In this document: positions 1 to 8,385 of the stretch, piece after piece
Layout of the letters: each line of letters opens with the position of its first letter
Position numbering within the stretch: position 1 is the first letter of the stretch
From: Bordetella parapertussis
Lineage (GTDB): Bacteria > Pseudomonadota > Gammaproteobacteria > Burkholderiales > Burkholderiaceae_C
Length of the DNA stretch: 24,378 nt
Reading direction: 5' to 3'
NCBI GenBank assembly: GCA_945888535.1
Contig: CAMDAN010000028.1
Location: forward strand, 1 to 24,378
Program-made: the position numbers and the translations under genes
Notes under the pieces: model-generated
What the model saw: only the letters and a program-made list of their open reading frames with translations
What the model was told of the DNA's origin: nothing
Databases searched by the model: none

Positions 1-804
1 TGGGATAAGTTTTCTCTGGTTCTGACACCTTCAGACCGTGCTGGCGTCAACCATGTGGCATACAAAGTTGAGAAAGACAGTGAACTCGACCAATTAAAAA
101 TCGCCATTGAAGCGGCCGGTACCGCCACCAAGATGGTTGCGGAAGGAACTATGCCTTCAACTGGGCGGATGCTGGTATTTAAATTACCCAGTGGCCACGA
201 GATGCGCCTATTTGCCATGAAGGAATGCGTCGGAACTGACGTGGGGTCTCTCAATCCCGATCCTTGGCCTGATGGCGTTAAAGGTGCGGCTGCGCATTGG
301 CTCGACCACGTGTTGCTGATGTGTGAGTTCAATCCCGGAGAAGGCATCAACAAGGTGGCAGAAAACACAAGCTTCTTCATTGATGTGCTTAACTTTTTCC
401 AAACCGAGCAACTGACCGTGGGTCCTGAGGGCGCGTTTCAATTGGCGTCATTCTTATCGTGCTCGAGCAAGCCGCACGACATCGCTTTTGTGGGCGGCCC
501 CACTCCCGGCTTACATCACATTTCCTACTTCCTTGATTCATGGCACGACGTGCTCAAGGCGGGCGATGTGATGGCCAAGAACAAGGTGCGCATTGACGTT
601 GCGCCTACACGTCACGGCATAACACGTGGTGAGACGATTTACTTCTTTGATCCCAGTGGCAACCGCAACGAGACATTCGCGGGGTTGGGTTACCAAGCAC
701 AGCGCGACCGCCCGATAACCACTTGGACGGAGGATGAGGCAGGCAGAGCAATTTTCTACCACACTGGTGTGTTACCTCCCTCTTTTACCGACGTCTACAC
801 CTGA
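1..804 (+). CDS. dmpB: Catechol 2,3-dioxygenase, 5' end cut by window edge
   Basis: Extradiol (meta) ring cleavage of catechol to 2-hydroxymuconic semialdehyde; a cytoplasmic Fe(II) enzyme of the vicinal oxygen chelate fold. The frame is open from base 1 (reads WDKFSLVL...), so the first in-frame GTG at base 55 is not the true start. By comparison with XylE/DmpB (about 307 residues) roughly 45-50 N-terminal residues are missing. The three iron ligands of the family are visible: His in WLDHVLL (codon 307-309), the second His of LHHISY (517-519) and Glu in GNRNETF (670-672). The family motif [15 protein letters not shown] lies just before the Glu. It opens an operon in dmp order and is followed after 16 bp by a DUF336 gene. 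The subfamily within type I.2 extradiol dioxygenases is not resolved. Phenol hydroxylase and ferredoxin genes would be expected upstream, outside the window. Confidence 0.97.
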   Translation, partial: WDKFSLVLTPSDRAGVNHVAYKVEKDSELDQLKIAIEAAGTATKMVAEGTMPSTGRMLVFKLPSGHEMRLFAMKECVGTDVGSLNPDPWPDGVKGAAAHWLDHVLLMCEFNPGEGINKVAENTSFFIDVLNFFQTEQLTVGPEGAFQLASFLSCSSKPHDIAFVGGPTPGLHHISYFLDSWHDVLKAGDVMAKNKVRIDVAPTRHGITRGETIYFFDPSGNRNETFAGLGYQAQRDRPITTWTEDEAGRAIFYHTGVLPPSFTDVYT

Positions 805-820
805 AATCCAGGACGACGCA

Positions 821-1258
821 ATGCAAACATTTCCACTAAGTGTTCCTCAGCCTGTCATCAGCGCAGCAGCAGCGCACGACTGTGTGGGTGCCGCTGTCAA
901 AACAGCACAGTCTATGGGGCTGTGTGTGAATGTAGCGGTGCTTGATGGCAGTGGCGTGCTGGCAGCGTTCTTACGAATGCCAGGCGCGCCGCTGCACTCG
1001 GTGGAAATTGCCATTGACAAAGCCTATACCGCTGTCAGCTTTGGCCTTGCTACCAGCCGGTGGCACGCAGCACTTGAAGGTCATTCAGCTGCGGTGCGCG
1101 AAGGCATTGTGCGAAGACCCCGCTTTGTGGCTTTTGGTGGGGGTCTGGCCATTGTGGATCAGGGTCAACGCATTGGAGCCATTGGTGTGTCGGGCGCAAC
1201 TGAAAGCCAGGATGAAGCGATTGCGCAGGCTGGGCTTCACGCACTTGGACTGGATTGA
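821..1258 (+). CDS. GlcG/HbpS-like (DUF336) protein
   Basis: A 145-residue protein of the HbpS/GlcG/PduO C-terminal family. Family marks are the N-terminal helix (VISAAAAHDCVGAAVKTAQ), a strand with NVAVLDGSGVLAAFLRM, then KAYTAVSFGLATS, and the C-terminal FGGGLAIVDQGQRIGAIGVSGA, which is the most typical part. Members bind haem or cobalamin or have unknown roles; the exact function here is not known. The frame is open further upstream, inside the dioxygenase gene, but ATG 821 gives the normal family length and sits 16 bp after the dioxygenase stop behind a weak AGGA. It lies between dmpB-like and dmpC-like genes, so it is almost surely co-transcribed with the meta pathway. No signal peptide is seen, unlike secreted HbpS, so action in the cytoplasm is likely. 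A role in protecting or servicing the oxygenase system is only a guess. Confidence 0.88.
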   Translation: MQTFPLSVPQPVISAAAAHDCVGAAVKTAQSMGLCVNVAVLDGSGVLAAFLRMPGAPLHSVEIAIDKAYTAVSFGLATSRWHAALEGHSAAVREGIVRRPRFVAFGGGLAIVDQGQRIGAIGVSGATESQDEAIAQAGLHALGLD

Positions 1259-1279
1259 TTTTGATATGAAAAAACTACG

Positions 1280-2734
1280 ATGAAACATTTTTTGAACTAC
1301 ATCAACGGCGAGTTTGTTGCTACAGATAAAACCTTTGAAAATCATGCCCCTGCTGATAACAAAGTTTTGGGTCTGGTGCACGAGGCCGGGCAAGCCGAGG
1401 TGGACGCTGCAGTGCGTGCCGCACGCGCCGCTCTTCATGGCGATTGGGGCCTAATGACTGTGGTTAAACGCACGGAGTTACTCCACGCTGTTGCCGATGA
1501 AATCATCCGACGCTCAGACGAGTTTTTAGAAGCAGAGATTGCCGACACCGGCAAGCCACGCAGCTTGGCTTCACACATCGACATTCCACGTGGCGCAGCC
1601 AACTTCAAGGTGTTTGCTGACATTGTTAAAAACGTGCCAACCGAAAGCTTTGAGATGGCCACACCTGACGGTGGGCAGGCCATTAACTACGCTACTCGCT
1701 CGCCAGTCGGCGTGGTGGGCGTAGTATGCCCTTGGAACTTGCCTCTATTACTCATGACGTGGAAAGTCGGCCCAGCGCTGGCCTGCGGAAACACGGTGGT
1801 GGTCAAGCCCTCAGAGGAGACTCCAGCCACGGCTACGCTTTTGGGTGAGGTGATGAGCGCGGTGGGAATCCCTCCCGGTGTTTATAACGTAGTACACGGT
1901 TTCGGGCCCCAATCAGCGGGTGAATACCTTACCCGTCATCCCGGCGTCAACGCCATTACCTTCACCGGTGAAACACGTACCGGTGAAGCCATCATGGCCG
2001 CTGCCGCCAAGGGCGTACGCCCGGTTTCGTTTGAACTCGGCGGCAAAAATGCAGGCATCGTTTTTGCGGACGCTGACTTTGACAAAGCCATTGCAGGCAT
2101 TACCCGCAGCGTGTTCGAAAACTGCGGCCAGGTTTGCTTGGGAACAGAACGGGTCTATGTTCAGCGACCGATTTTCGAAAAATTCGTTGCAGCCCTCAAA
2201 GCAAAAGCAGAAGCGCTAAAGATTGGCCCGCCCAATGAGCCTGGTGTCAACTTAGGGCCACTGATATCTGCCGAACACAAACAAAAAGTTTTGTCTTATT
2301 ACCAAAAAGCCCTGGCCGAAGGTGCGACCCTGGTCACTGGCGGCGGCGTGCCCGACATGCCCGCTGAGTTAGCACATGGGCATTGGGTGCAACCTACCAT
2401 CTGGACAGGCCTGCCTGAGAGCGCGGCCGTGGTGCGCGAGGAGGTGTTTGGACCATGTTGCCATATCGCTCCCTTTGACACAGAGGAAGAAGTAATTGCC
2501 CTAGCCAATGCCACTGAATATGGTTTGGCTACCACCGTTTGGACAGAGAACCTGGGCTGCGCTCATCGTGTTGCCAAACGAGTAGAGGTGGGAATTTGCT
2601 GGGTCAATAGCTGGTTCTTACGTGATCTGCGCACCGCTTTTGGCGGAGCAAAGGCATCGGGTATTGGACGCGAGGGAGGTGTGCATTCGCTTGAGTTTTA
2701 CACCGAACTGCGCAACGTCTGTATCAAACTCTAA
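1280..2734 (+). CDS. dmpC: 2-hydroxymuconic semialdehyde dehydrogenase
   Basis: NAD-dependent aldehyde dehydrogenase (484 aa, usual length about 486) that oxidises 2-hydroxymuconic semialdehyde to 2-hydroxymuconate, opening the oxalocrotonate branch. The aldehyde dehydrogenase motifs are in place: VVCPWNLPL (oxyanion/NAD region, about residue 150), FTGETRTGEAI (NAD contact, about 228), general-base Glu252 in FELGGKNAG, and the nucleophile Cys286 in ENCGQVCLGTERV; EEVFGPC follows near 390. The start ATG is 21 bp after the DUF336 stop and gives the family N-terminus (LNYINGEF). The hydrolase gene follows after 9 bp. The family is broad, but the operon position and the GQVCLGTERVYV signature make this substrate assignment strong. 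Confidence 0.96.
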   Translation: MKHFLNYINGEFVATDKTFENHAPADNKVLGLVHEAGQAEVDAAVRAARAALHGDWGLMTVVKRTELLHAVADEIIRRSDEFLEAEIADTGKPRSLASHIDIPRGAANFKVFADIVKNVPTESFEMATPDGGQAINYATRSPVGVVGVVCPWNLPLLLMTWKVGPALACGNTVVVKPSEETPATATLLGEVMSAVGIPPGVYNVVHGFGPQSAGEYLTRHPGVNAITFTGETRTGEAIMAAAAKGVRPVSFELGGKNAGIVFADADFDKAIAGITRSVFENCGQVCLGTERVYVQRPIFEKFVAALKAKAEALKIGPPNEPGVNLGPLISAEHKQKVLSYYQKALAEGATLVTGGGVPDMPAELAHGHWVQPTIWTGLPESAAVVREEVFGPCCHIAPFDTEEEVIALANATEYGLATTVWTENLGCAHRVAKRVEVGICWVNSWFLRDLRTAFGGAKASGIGREGGVHSLEFYTELRNVCIKL

Positions 2735-2743
2735 AGGCAGACC

Positions 2744-3604
2744 ATGACCCAAGCCAGCAACCCCGAAATCGGCCAACGCGTTCGTACCGGCACCTTCTTT
2801 AGCAATGTGCACGACCAGGGTAGCGGCCCACCCGTGATGCTCTTGCATGGCTCCGGTGCAGGCGTGAGCGCCTGGGCCAACTGGCGATTATTGCTTCCGG
2901 TGCTCTCGAAAGGTCGGCGTGTGTTGGCGCCCGACTTGTTTGGATTTGGCTATTCCGACCGGCCTAACGACGCGGGGAACAACGCCCACTATCGTATGGA
3001 AGCTTGGGTGCAGCAGGCAGTGGATGTTCTCGATGCCCTTGAAATATCTCAAGCCGACGTGGTGGGAAACTCCTTTGGCGGCGCGCTTGCGCTGGCATTG
3101 GCAATTGCACATCCCACGCGGGTTCGCCGACTGGTATTAATGGGCAGCGTGGGCGTGCCTTTTGAAATCACGCCTGGTTTGGAGGCCGCATGGGGCTACA
3201 CGCCATCGCTAGACCATATGCGCCAACTGCTTGATATATTTGCTTTCGACCGCAGCCGCGTGACAGACGAACTGGCGCAGCTGCGTTACCAAGCCAGCAT
3301 CCAGCCAGGTTTTCAGGAGTCGTTTAGCGCCATGTTTCCAGCGCCACGCCAGCGCTGGATCGATGCTATGGCTAGCCCGGAAAAAGACATCCGTGCCTTA
3401 CCTCACCACACGCTGGTGGTTCACGGGCGCGAGGATGCGGTCATTCCCTTGGCTACCTCGCTGGCCTTGGCGCAGCAAATTCCGCGCTCGCAGTTGCACG
3501 TGTTTGGCCAGTGCGGGCACTGGACCCAGATTGAGCACGCCTCCCGCTTTGCCCAGTTGCTGGAAAACTTTTTCGCTGAGGCCGATGCCATCGCTACCGC
3601 CTGA
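2744..3604 (+). CDS. dmpD: 2-hydroxymuconic semialdehyde hydrolase
   Basis: Alpha/beta-hydrolase (286 aa) that cleaves the C-C bond of 2-hydroxymuconic semialdehyde (or its 6-methyl ketone analogues), releasing formate or acetate and 2-hydroxypenta-2,4-dienoate. Visible features are the oxyanion loop HGSGAGVSAWANW near residue 35, the nucleophile elbow GNSFGG with Ser110, the acid Asp231 in HGREDAVIP, and His259 in CGHWTQIEH. Length and motifs match XylF/DmpD. It lies 9 bp after the dehydrogenase stop, so both branches of the meta pathway are encoded side by side. The presence of a hydrolase suggests that the pathway can take methylated catechols as well as catechol, as is known for the family; the actual substrate range cannot be read from the sequence. 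Confidence 0.96.
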   Translation: MTQASNPEIGQRVRTGTFFSNVHDQGSGPPVMLLHGSGAGVSAWANWRLLLPVLSKGRRVLAPDLFGFGYSDRPNDAGNNAHYRMEAWVQQAVDVLDALEISQADVVGNSFGGALALALAIAHPTRVRRLVLMGSVGVPFEITPGLEAAWGYTPSLDHMRQLLDIFAFDRSRVTDELAQLRYQASIQPGFQESFSAMFPAPRQRWIDAMASPEKDIRALPHHTLVVHGREDAVIPLATSLALAQQIPRSQLHVFGQCGHWTQIEHASRFAQLLENFFAEADAIATA

Positions 3605-3655
3605 CACACAGCTTTCTATCCCGATTCATTTACTACACGCAGGACCTCCAACCCC

Positions 3656-4438
3656 ATGCAAACCTCCTTGATCGAAACCTTGGGCGACGAGCTCTACCAC
3701 GCCATGTCCACCCAAACCGTGGTTGACCCACTCACCACCCGCTACCCCGATATCACCATCGAAAACGCGTACCACATTCAGCAGCGCATGCTCTCTCGCC
3801 GCCTTCAGGCGGGTGAACGCATTGTGGGGAAAAAAATTGGCGTTACCTCGGCTGCGGTGATGAACATGCTGGGTGTTTACCAACCTGACTTTGGTTACCT
3901 GCTCGACGGCATGATTTACAACGAAGGCCAGTCGATCGATACCCACACCTTGATCCAGCCCAAGGCCGAAGGCGAGATCGCCTTTATTCTGAAGAAAGAC
4001 CTGATGGGCCCCGGCATCAGCAACGCTGATGTCTTGGCTGCCACAGAGTGTGTGATGCCCTGCTTTGAAATTGTGGACTCACGCATTCGCGATTGGAAGA
4101 TCAAGATCCAAGACACCGTGGCCGATAACGCCTCGTGTGGCGTATTTGTGCTTGGCGACTGTGCGGTGGATCCGCGGCGGGTGGACTTATCCACCTGCGG
4201 CATGGTGCTTGAAAAAAACGGCGACATCATTGGCACTGGAGCTGGGGCGGCTGCACTGGGCTCACCGGTGAACGCGGTGGCTTGGTTGGCCAACACTTTA
4301 GGGCGACTGGGTATTGGACTAAAGGCTGGTGAAGTCATTCTTTCCGGTGCGCTCGCAGCCATGCACCCCGCCAAAGCTGGCGACAACTTCCGCGTCTCTA
4401 TCGGAGGCCTAGGTAGCTGCTCGGTGCGCTTTGTTTGA
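3656..4438 (+). CDS. dmpE: 2-oxopent-4-enoate hydratase (2-hydroxypentadienoate hydratase)
   Basis: Adds water to 2-hydroxypenta-2,4-dienoate to give 4-hydroxy-2-oxovalerate; Mg/Mn-dependent member of the MhpD/DmpE family (260 aa, the usual length). Characteristic segments are YHIQQRMLSRR, VGKKIGVTS, the metal-site stretch KAEGEIAFIL with its two Glu residues, the later acidic position in CFEIVDSRIRDW, and the C-terminal VSIGGLGSCSVRFV. The start ATG follows an AGGACCTCC stretch that can act as ribosome binding site. It is a paralogue of the decarboxylase at 7294-8082, with which its enzyme forms a complex in other bacteria. A 55-bp gap separates it from the SDR gene, the longest gap in the operon. 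Confidence 0.95.
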   Translation: MQTSLIETLGDELYHAMSTQTVVDPLTTRYPDITIENAYHIQQRMLSRRLQAGERIVGKKIGVTSAAVMNMLGVYQPDFGYLLDGMIYNEGQSIDTHTLIQPKAEGEIAFILKKDLMGPGISNADVLAATECVMPCFEIVDSRIRDWKIKIQDTVADNASCGVFVLGDCAVDPRRVDLSTCGMVLEKNGDIIGTGAGAAALGSPVNAVAWLANTLGRLGIGLKAGEVILSGALAAMHPAKAGDNFRVSIGGLGSCSVRFV

Positions 4439-4493
4439 ACGCGGCGATGTTTTAAAGCTAGTTGTCGTCTAAAAAGACAAGGTAAAAAAATCA

Positions 4494-5288
4494 ATGGATC
4501 TTCAACTTGAAGGTAAGCGCGCACTTGTTACAGGCTCCAGCGCAGGCATAGGCTGGGCCATTGCCTGTGAACTCGCATCCGAAGGCGCACACGTCACGCT
4601 CAATGGACGCGATCCTGCGCGACTTGACGCTGCCTTGGAGCGCCTAAGCGCACAAGTACCAGGCGCCATAGTGCATGGAGTCGCGGTAGATTTGGCTTCA
4701 GCTGAAGGCTGCCAGACGCTGCTCGCTGCTGCGGGCGAGCAAGATATTTTGGTGAATAACTTAGGCATCTTCGAGCCTAAAGACTTTGCGCAGATTACCG
4801 ACGCCGACTGGCTGCGTTTTTTTGAGGTCAATGTGCTCAGCGGAGTGCGTATGGCTCGCCACCACCTAGCGCGTATGCAAGAGCGCGGTTGGGGTCGTGT
4901 GGTTTTTATTTCTAGCGAGTCGGGTATTTGTCCGCCGGGGGACATGGTGCATTACGGCATGAGTAAGTCGGCGCAGTTGTCAGTGTCACGCGGTCTGGCA
5001 GAAACCTGCGCCGGCACCGGCGTGACGGTGAATTCGGTATTGCCGGGCCCCACCCGAACCGAGGGCGCGGTTGATTTCTTCACCACCCTAGCGCGCAATG
5101 CCGGCCAGACCTTGGAAGAAGCGGAAGAAGATTTTTTTAAATATGCCCGCCCTACCTCTCTGCTGCAGCGATTTATCGAGCCGGGCGAAGTGGCGGCCAT
5201 GGTCGCCTACGTCTGCAGCCCCCGCGCTGCTGCCACCAATGGCGCTGCGCTGCGCGTTGAGGGCGGCGTGGTGCGTTCCCTTATTTAG
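4494..5288 (+). CDS. SDR family NAD(P)-dependent oxidoreductase inserted in the meta operon
   Basis: Classical short-chain dehydrogenase/reductase (264 aa). It carries the Rossmann motif TGSSAGIG (residues 13-20), NNLG (88-91), Asn113, Ser141, Tyr154 and Lys158 (YGMSK), the full catalytic tetrad. The end of the first strand has NGRD (about residue 37-40), an Arg placed as often seen in NADPH users, so NADP preference is possible. It is the same strand as, and lies between, the hydratase and acetaldehyde dehydrogenase genes, 21 bp before the latter. A weak AAGG is 11 bases before the ATG. No step of the standard catechol meta pathway needs an SDR. It may reduce or oxidise a side-chain alcohol or ketone of an upper-pathway substrate, or act on a cis-diol; the substrate cannot be told from the sequence. 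Confidence 0.93.
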   Translation: MDLQLEGKRALVTGSSAGIGWAIACELASEGAHVTLNGRDPARLDAALERLSAQVPGAIVHGVAVDLASAEGCQTLLAAAGEQDILVNNLGIFEPKDFAQITDADWLRFFEVNVLSGVRMARHHLARMQERGWGRVVFISSESGICPPGDMVHYGMSKSAQLSVSRGLAETCAGTGVTVNSVLPGPTRTEGAVDFFTTLARNAGQTLEEAEEDFFKYARPTSLLQRFIEPGEVAAMVAYVCSPRAAATNGAALRVEGGVVRSLI

Positions 5289-5309
5289 ATTTTTATTTAC
5301 GGAGTTTTC

Positions 5310-6233
5310 ATGAAAAAAATTAAATGTGCCTTGATCGGACCTGGAAATATTGGCACTGATCTACTCGCCAAGTTGCAGCGTAGCCCGGTGCTCGAGCCGG
5401 TATGGATGGTGGGAATTGACCCCGAGTCCGACGGCCTCAAACGCGCCCGCGAAATGGGCATTAAAACCACGGCTGACGGCGTGGACGGTTTACTGCCCCA
5501 TGTTTTGGCTGACGGCGTGCAAATCGCCTTTGACGCCACCAGCGCCTATGTGCATGCCGAGAATTCTCGTAAGCTCAACGCTCTGGGCGTGCTGATGATT
5601 GACTTGACTCCTGCAGCCATCGGCCCGTTTTGCGTTCCACCGGTCAACCTGATGGAGCAATTGGGCAAGGGCGAGATGAACGTCAACATGGTCACCTGCG
5701 GCGGACAGGCCACCATTCCCATGGTGGCGGCGGTCAGCCGGATTCAGCCCGTGGCCTACGGCGAGATCGTGGCTACGGTGTCGAGCCGTTCGGTGGGGCC
5801 AGGCACGCGCAAGAACATCGATGAATTCACCCGCACCACAGCCGGTGCAGTTGAGAAAGTTGGTGGGGCAAAGCAAGGCAAGGCCATCATCATCATTAAC
5901 CCGGCCGAGCCGCCACTGATGATGCGTGACACCGTTCACTGCTTGACCGAAACTGAACCTGATCAAGAAAAAATCACGGCCTCTATTCACCAGATGTTGG
6001 CTGAAGTACAAAAATATGTACCCGGTTATCGCCTAGTCAACGGTCCCGTTTTTGATGGCAACCGAGTCTCTGTGTTTTTAGAGGTTGAAGGCTTGGGCGA
6101 CTACCTGCCTAAGTACGCTGGCAACCTCGACATCATGACCGCTGCTGCGGCCCGCACCGCCGAAATGTTTGCCGAAGAAATCATCGCTGGTCGGCTCGTA
6201 TTACAGGCCACCGACATCGCTGAAACTGCCTGA
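5310..6233 (+). CDS. dmpF: Acetaldehyde dehydrogenase (acylating)
   Basis: Converts acetaldehyde, NAD+ and CoA to acetyl-CoA (307 aa). It forms a channelling complex with the aldolase encoded next door. The N-terminal nucleotide-binding motif [12 protein letters not shown] (residues 10-21) and the nucleophile Cys130 in [11 protein letters not shown] are present; the region [25 protein letters not shown] in the C-terminal half is typical of DmpF/MhpF. A GGAG sits 7 bases before the ATG, so the start is firm. The aldolase gene follows after 20 bp. Length and all key motifs agree with DmpF of Pseudomonas CF600. Confidence 0.97.
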   Translation: MKKIKCALIGPGNIGTDLLAKLQRSPVLEPVWMVGIDPESDGLKRAREMGIKTTADGVDGLLPHVLADGVQIAFDATSAYVHAENSRKLNALGVLMIDLTPAAIGPFCVPPVNLMEQLGKGEMNVNMVTCGGQATIPMVAAVSRIQPVAYGEIVATVSSRSVGPGTRKNIDEFTRTTAGAVEKVGGAKQGKAIIIINPAEPPLMMRDTVHCLTETEPDQEKITASIHQMLAEVQKYVPGYRLVNGPVFDGNRVSVFLEVEGLGDYLPKYAGNLDIMTAAAARTAEMFAEEIIAGRLVLQATDIAETA

Positions 6234-6253
6234 ACCCCACAAAGAGAACCACC

Positions 6254-7297
6254 ATGACACTTCAAGGTAAAAAAATCACCGTCCACGACATGACGCTGCG
6301 CGACGGCATGCATCCCAAACGCCACTTGATGACGTTGGATCAAATGAAAAGTATTGCTTGCGGATTGGACGCTGCAGGCGTCCCGCTGATCGAAGTCACC
6401 CACGGCGATGGCTTGGGCGGCAGTTCGGTCAATTACGGTTTCCCCGCGCACACCGACGAAGCGTATTTGGGCGCTGTCATCCCGCAAATGAAGCAAGCCA
6501 AAGTCTCAGCTCTTTTAATTCCAGGTATCGGAACGGTGGACCACTTGCTCATGGCCAAAGACCTGGGCGTGGGCACCATCCGCGTTGCGACCCATTGCAC
6601 AGAGGCTGATGTTTCAGAGCAGCACATCAACAAGGCGCGAGCGCTGGGTCTGGATACGGTGGGATTTTTGATGATGGCCCACATGGCCAGCCCCGAAAAA
6701 CTCGTAAGCCAAGCCTTGCTCATGGAGAGTTACGGAGCCAACTGCATCTACGTAACCGATTCGGCGGGTTACATGCTGCCTGACGACGTAACTGCGCGCC
6801 TGACGGCGGTTCGCCATGCCATCAAACCCGAGACCGAACTGGGCTTTCACGGCCACCACAATTTGGCCATGGGCATTGCCAACTCGATTGCCGCTGTGGC
6901 AGCGGGCGCCAACCGGATTGACGCTGCAGCAGCAGGCTTGGGTGCAGGCGCTGGTAATACGCCAATGGAAGTGTTTATTGCCGTATGCGCTCGCATGGGC
7001 ATTGAGACCGGCGTGGACGTATTCAAGATTCAAGATGTGGCCGAAGACCTGGTCGTGCCCATCATGGACCACATAATCCGTATCGACCGCGACTCGCTCA
7101 CCCTGGGTTACGCCGGCGTGTATTCCAGCTTCTTACTATTTGCCAAGCGCGCAGGCGCCAAGTACGGGGTGCCTGCACGTGACTTACTCGTTGAGCTTGG
7201 ACGCCGAGGCATGGTCGGCGGACAAGAAGACATGATTGAAGACACCGCTATGACTATGGCCCGCAACCGCAACACAACCCAGAAAGCCGCCGCATGA
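6254..7297 (+). CDS. dmpG: 4-hydroxy-2-oxovalerate aldolase
   Basis: Mn-dependent class II aldolase (347 aa) that splits 4-hydroxy-2-oxovalerate into pyruvate and acetaldehyde; the acetaldehyde is passed through a tunnel to the DmpF-type dehydrogenase. The HMGL-like TIM barrel begins with [13 protein letters not shown], giving Arg16, Asp17 and His20 as in the family active site; the metal-binding His199 and His201 lie in [10 protein letters not shown]. The C-terminal communication domain (about residues 290-347, with [13 protein letters not shown] and GGQEDMIED) is complete. AGAGAACC upstream may serve as ribosome binding site. The TGA overlaps the ATG of the decarboxylase gene (ATGA), indicating translational coupling. 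Confidence 0.97.
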   Translation: MTLQGKKITVHDMTLRDGMHPKRHLMTLDQMKSIACGLDAAGVPLIEVTHGDGLGGSSVNYGFPAHTDEAYLGAVIPQMKQAKVSALLIPGIGTVDHLLMAKDLGVGTIRVATHCTEADVSEQHINKARALGLDTVGFLMMAHMASPEKLVSQALLMESYGANCIYVTDSAGYMLPDDVTARLTAVRHAIKPETELGFHGHHNLAMGIANSIAAVAAGANRIDAAAAGLGAGAGNTPMEVFIAVCARMGIETGVDVFKIQDVAEDLVVPIMDHIIRIDRDSLTLGYAGVYSSFLLFAKRAGAKYGVPARDLLVELGRRGMVGGQEDMIEDTAMTMARNRNTTQKAAA

Positions 7298-8082
7298 AAC
7301 TCGACCTTGCCACTATTGCCGCTCTTGCCGAACGGCTGGAAAACTGTGAACTGCAAGCGCAGGACACCACCAAAATCACCGACGACTATCCCGATATGGA
7401 CTGGGACGACGCCTACGCCATTCAAGACGAATTGCGCCGGCGCAAAGTCGCGCGCGGTTGCCGAATCGTCGGCCTCAAAGCTGGCTTGACCTCGCACGCC
7501 AAGATGAAACAAATGGGCGTGGATACGCCGGTGTTTGGCTTTATGGCTGACTATTACGCGGTGTCCGACGGTGGTGAATGCCGCATGAGTGAATTGATTC
7601 ACCCCAAAGTCGAACCTGAAATTGCTTTTGTTACCAAGGCCGAATTGCGTGGACCGGGTTGCCATATTGGTAGCGTGCTGGCTGCCACCGACTTTGTGAT
7701 GCCAGGTATTGAAGTCATCGACAGCCGTTATCGTGATTTTAAATTTGACCTGAAGAGCGTCGTAGCAGACAACACCTCGGCCGTGCGCTTTGTAGTGGGC
7801 GGACAGCCCATGGGAGTCTCTGGGGTGGATCTGCGTACCGTTGGCATCGTGCTCGAGAAAAACGGCCTGCCTGTCGCTTTCGGTGCGGGGGCAGCGGTCT
7901 TAGGTCACCCAGCAGCAGCCATTGCGATGTTAGCCAATCACCTTGGAGCTCGTGGACAGTGCATCCCTGCGGGGAGCCTCATCTTGTCGGGTGGCATTAC
8001 AGAGGCAGTGGCCGTGCAGGCGGGCGATAACGTCACCCTTCGTGTCCAGGGCATGGGAAGCACAAGCCTACGCTTTGTCTAA
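7294..8082 (+). CDS. dmpH: 4-oxalocrotonate decarboxylase
   Basis: Decarboxylates 2-oxo-3-hexenedioate to 2-hydroxypenta-2,4-dienoate in the oxalocrotonate branch (262 aa). It has the same fold and layout as the hydratase at 3656-4438: [24 protein letters not shown], the metal-site segment [30 protein letters not shown], and a closing [16 protein letters not shown]. The K-V-E-P-E-I-A-F form and the place between aldolase and tautomerase point to the decarboxylase rather than a second hydratase. It starts within the ATGA overlap with the aldolase gene and ends 30 bp before the tautomerase gene. In the family it works in a complex with the hydratase. Confidence 0.95.
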   Translation: MKLDLATIAALAERLENCELQAQDTTKITDDYPDMDWDDAYAIQDELRRRKVARGCRIVGLKAGLTSHAKMKQMGVDTPVFGFMADYYAVSDGGECRMSELIHPKVEPEIAFVTKAELRGPGCHIGSVLAATDFVMPGIEVIDSRYRDFKFDLKSVVADNTSAVRFVVGGQPMGVSGVDLRTVGIVLEKNGLPVAFGAGAAVLGHPAAAIAMLANHLGARGQCIPAGSLILSGGITEAVAVQAGDNVTLRVQGMGSTSLRFV

Positions 8083-8112
8083 GACTATTCATATTTCAAA
8101 CGGAGAATTTTT

Positions 8113-8304
8113 ATGCCATTTGCTCAAATCTACATGCTGGAAGGTCGAACAGAAGAACAAAAGCGCGCAGTCATCGAAAAAGTCACCCAAGCCTTGGTTG
8201 AAGCCGTTGGAGCTCCGGTGAGTGCTGTTCGTGTGTTGATTCAAGAAGTGCCCAAAGCGAATTGGGGTATCGCAGGTGTCAGCGCTAAAGACCTGGGGCG
8301 CTGA
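8113..8304 (+). CDS. dmpI: 4-oxalocrotonate tautomerase
   Basis: Small tautomerase (63 aa with initiator Met) that converts 2-hydroxymuconate to 2-oxo-3-hexenedioate. After Met removal the catalytic Pro1 is exposed (PFAQIYMLEGR), and Arg11 and Arg39 fall at the known active-site positions. Residue 50 is Trp where Pseudomonas XylH/4-OT has Phe, a conservative change in the hydrophobic part of the site. A GGAG lies 8 bases before the ATG. It is the last gene of the operon; a strong inverted repeat follows 35 bp later. Confidence 0.96.
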   Translation: MPFAQIYMLEGRTEEQKRAVIEKVTQALVEAVGAPVSAVRVLIQEVPKANWGIAGVSAKDLGR

Positions 8305-8339
8305 CCTATCAAGCCGCCCTAGCGATTTTCCCTTTATCG

Positions 8340-8378
8340 CTTGCACTCCACGCGCTTGGATTACACGTGGAGTGCAAG
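8340..8378. terminator. Perfect 13-bp inverted repeat between convergent operons
   Basis: The arm CTTGCACTCCACG (8340-8352) is exactly repeated in reverse complement (8366-8378) around a 13-base loop. It lies 35 bp after the tautomerase stop and 7 bp before the end of the converging TctC gene, so it is well placed as a two-way transcription stop or mRNA 3'-end stabiliser. There is no T-run directly after either arm, so it is not a textbook intrinsic terminator. A second, smaller hairpin (AGCGAT 8321-8326 with ATCGCT 8336-8341) shares two bases with it and could not form together with its full stem. Confidence 0.55.
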
Positions 8379-8385
8379 GACTGAC

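Noticed and set aside
4462..4480. Short hairpin TTGTC/GACAA before the SDR gene
   Set aside because: A five-base stem with a nine-base loop is within chance, and there is no T-run, so neither a terminator nor an attenuator is supported.
3916..4524. A 202-codon minus-strand frame opposite the hydratase gene
   Set aside because: It lies antisense to a strongly recognised enzyme; long antisense frames are common at this GC content and no family motif is seen.
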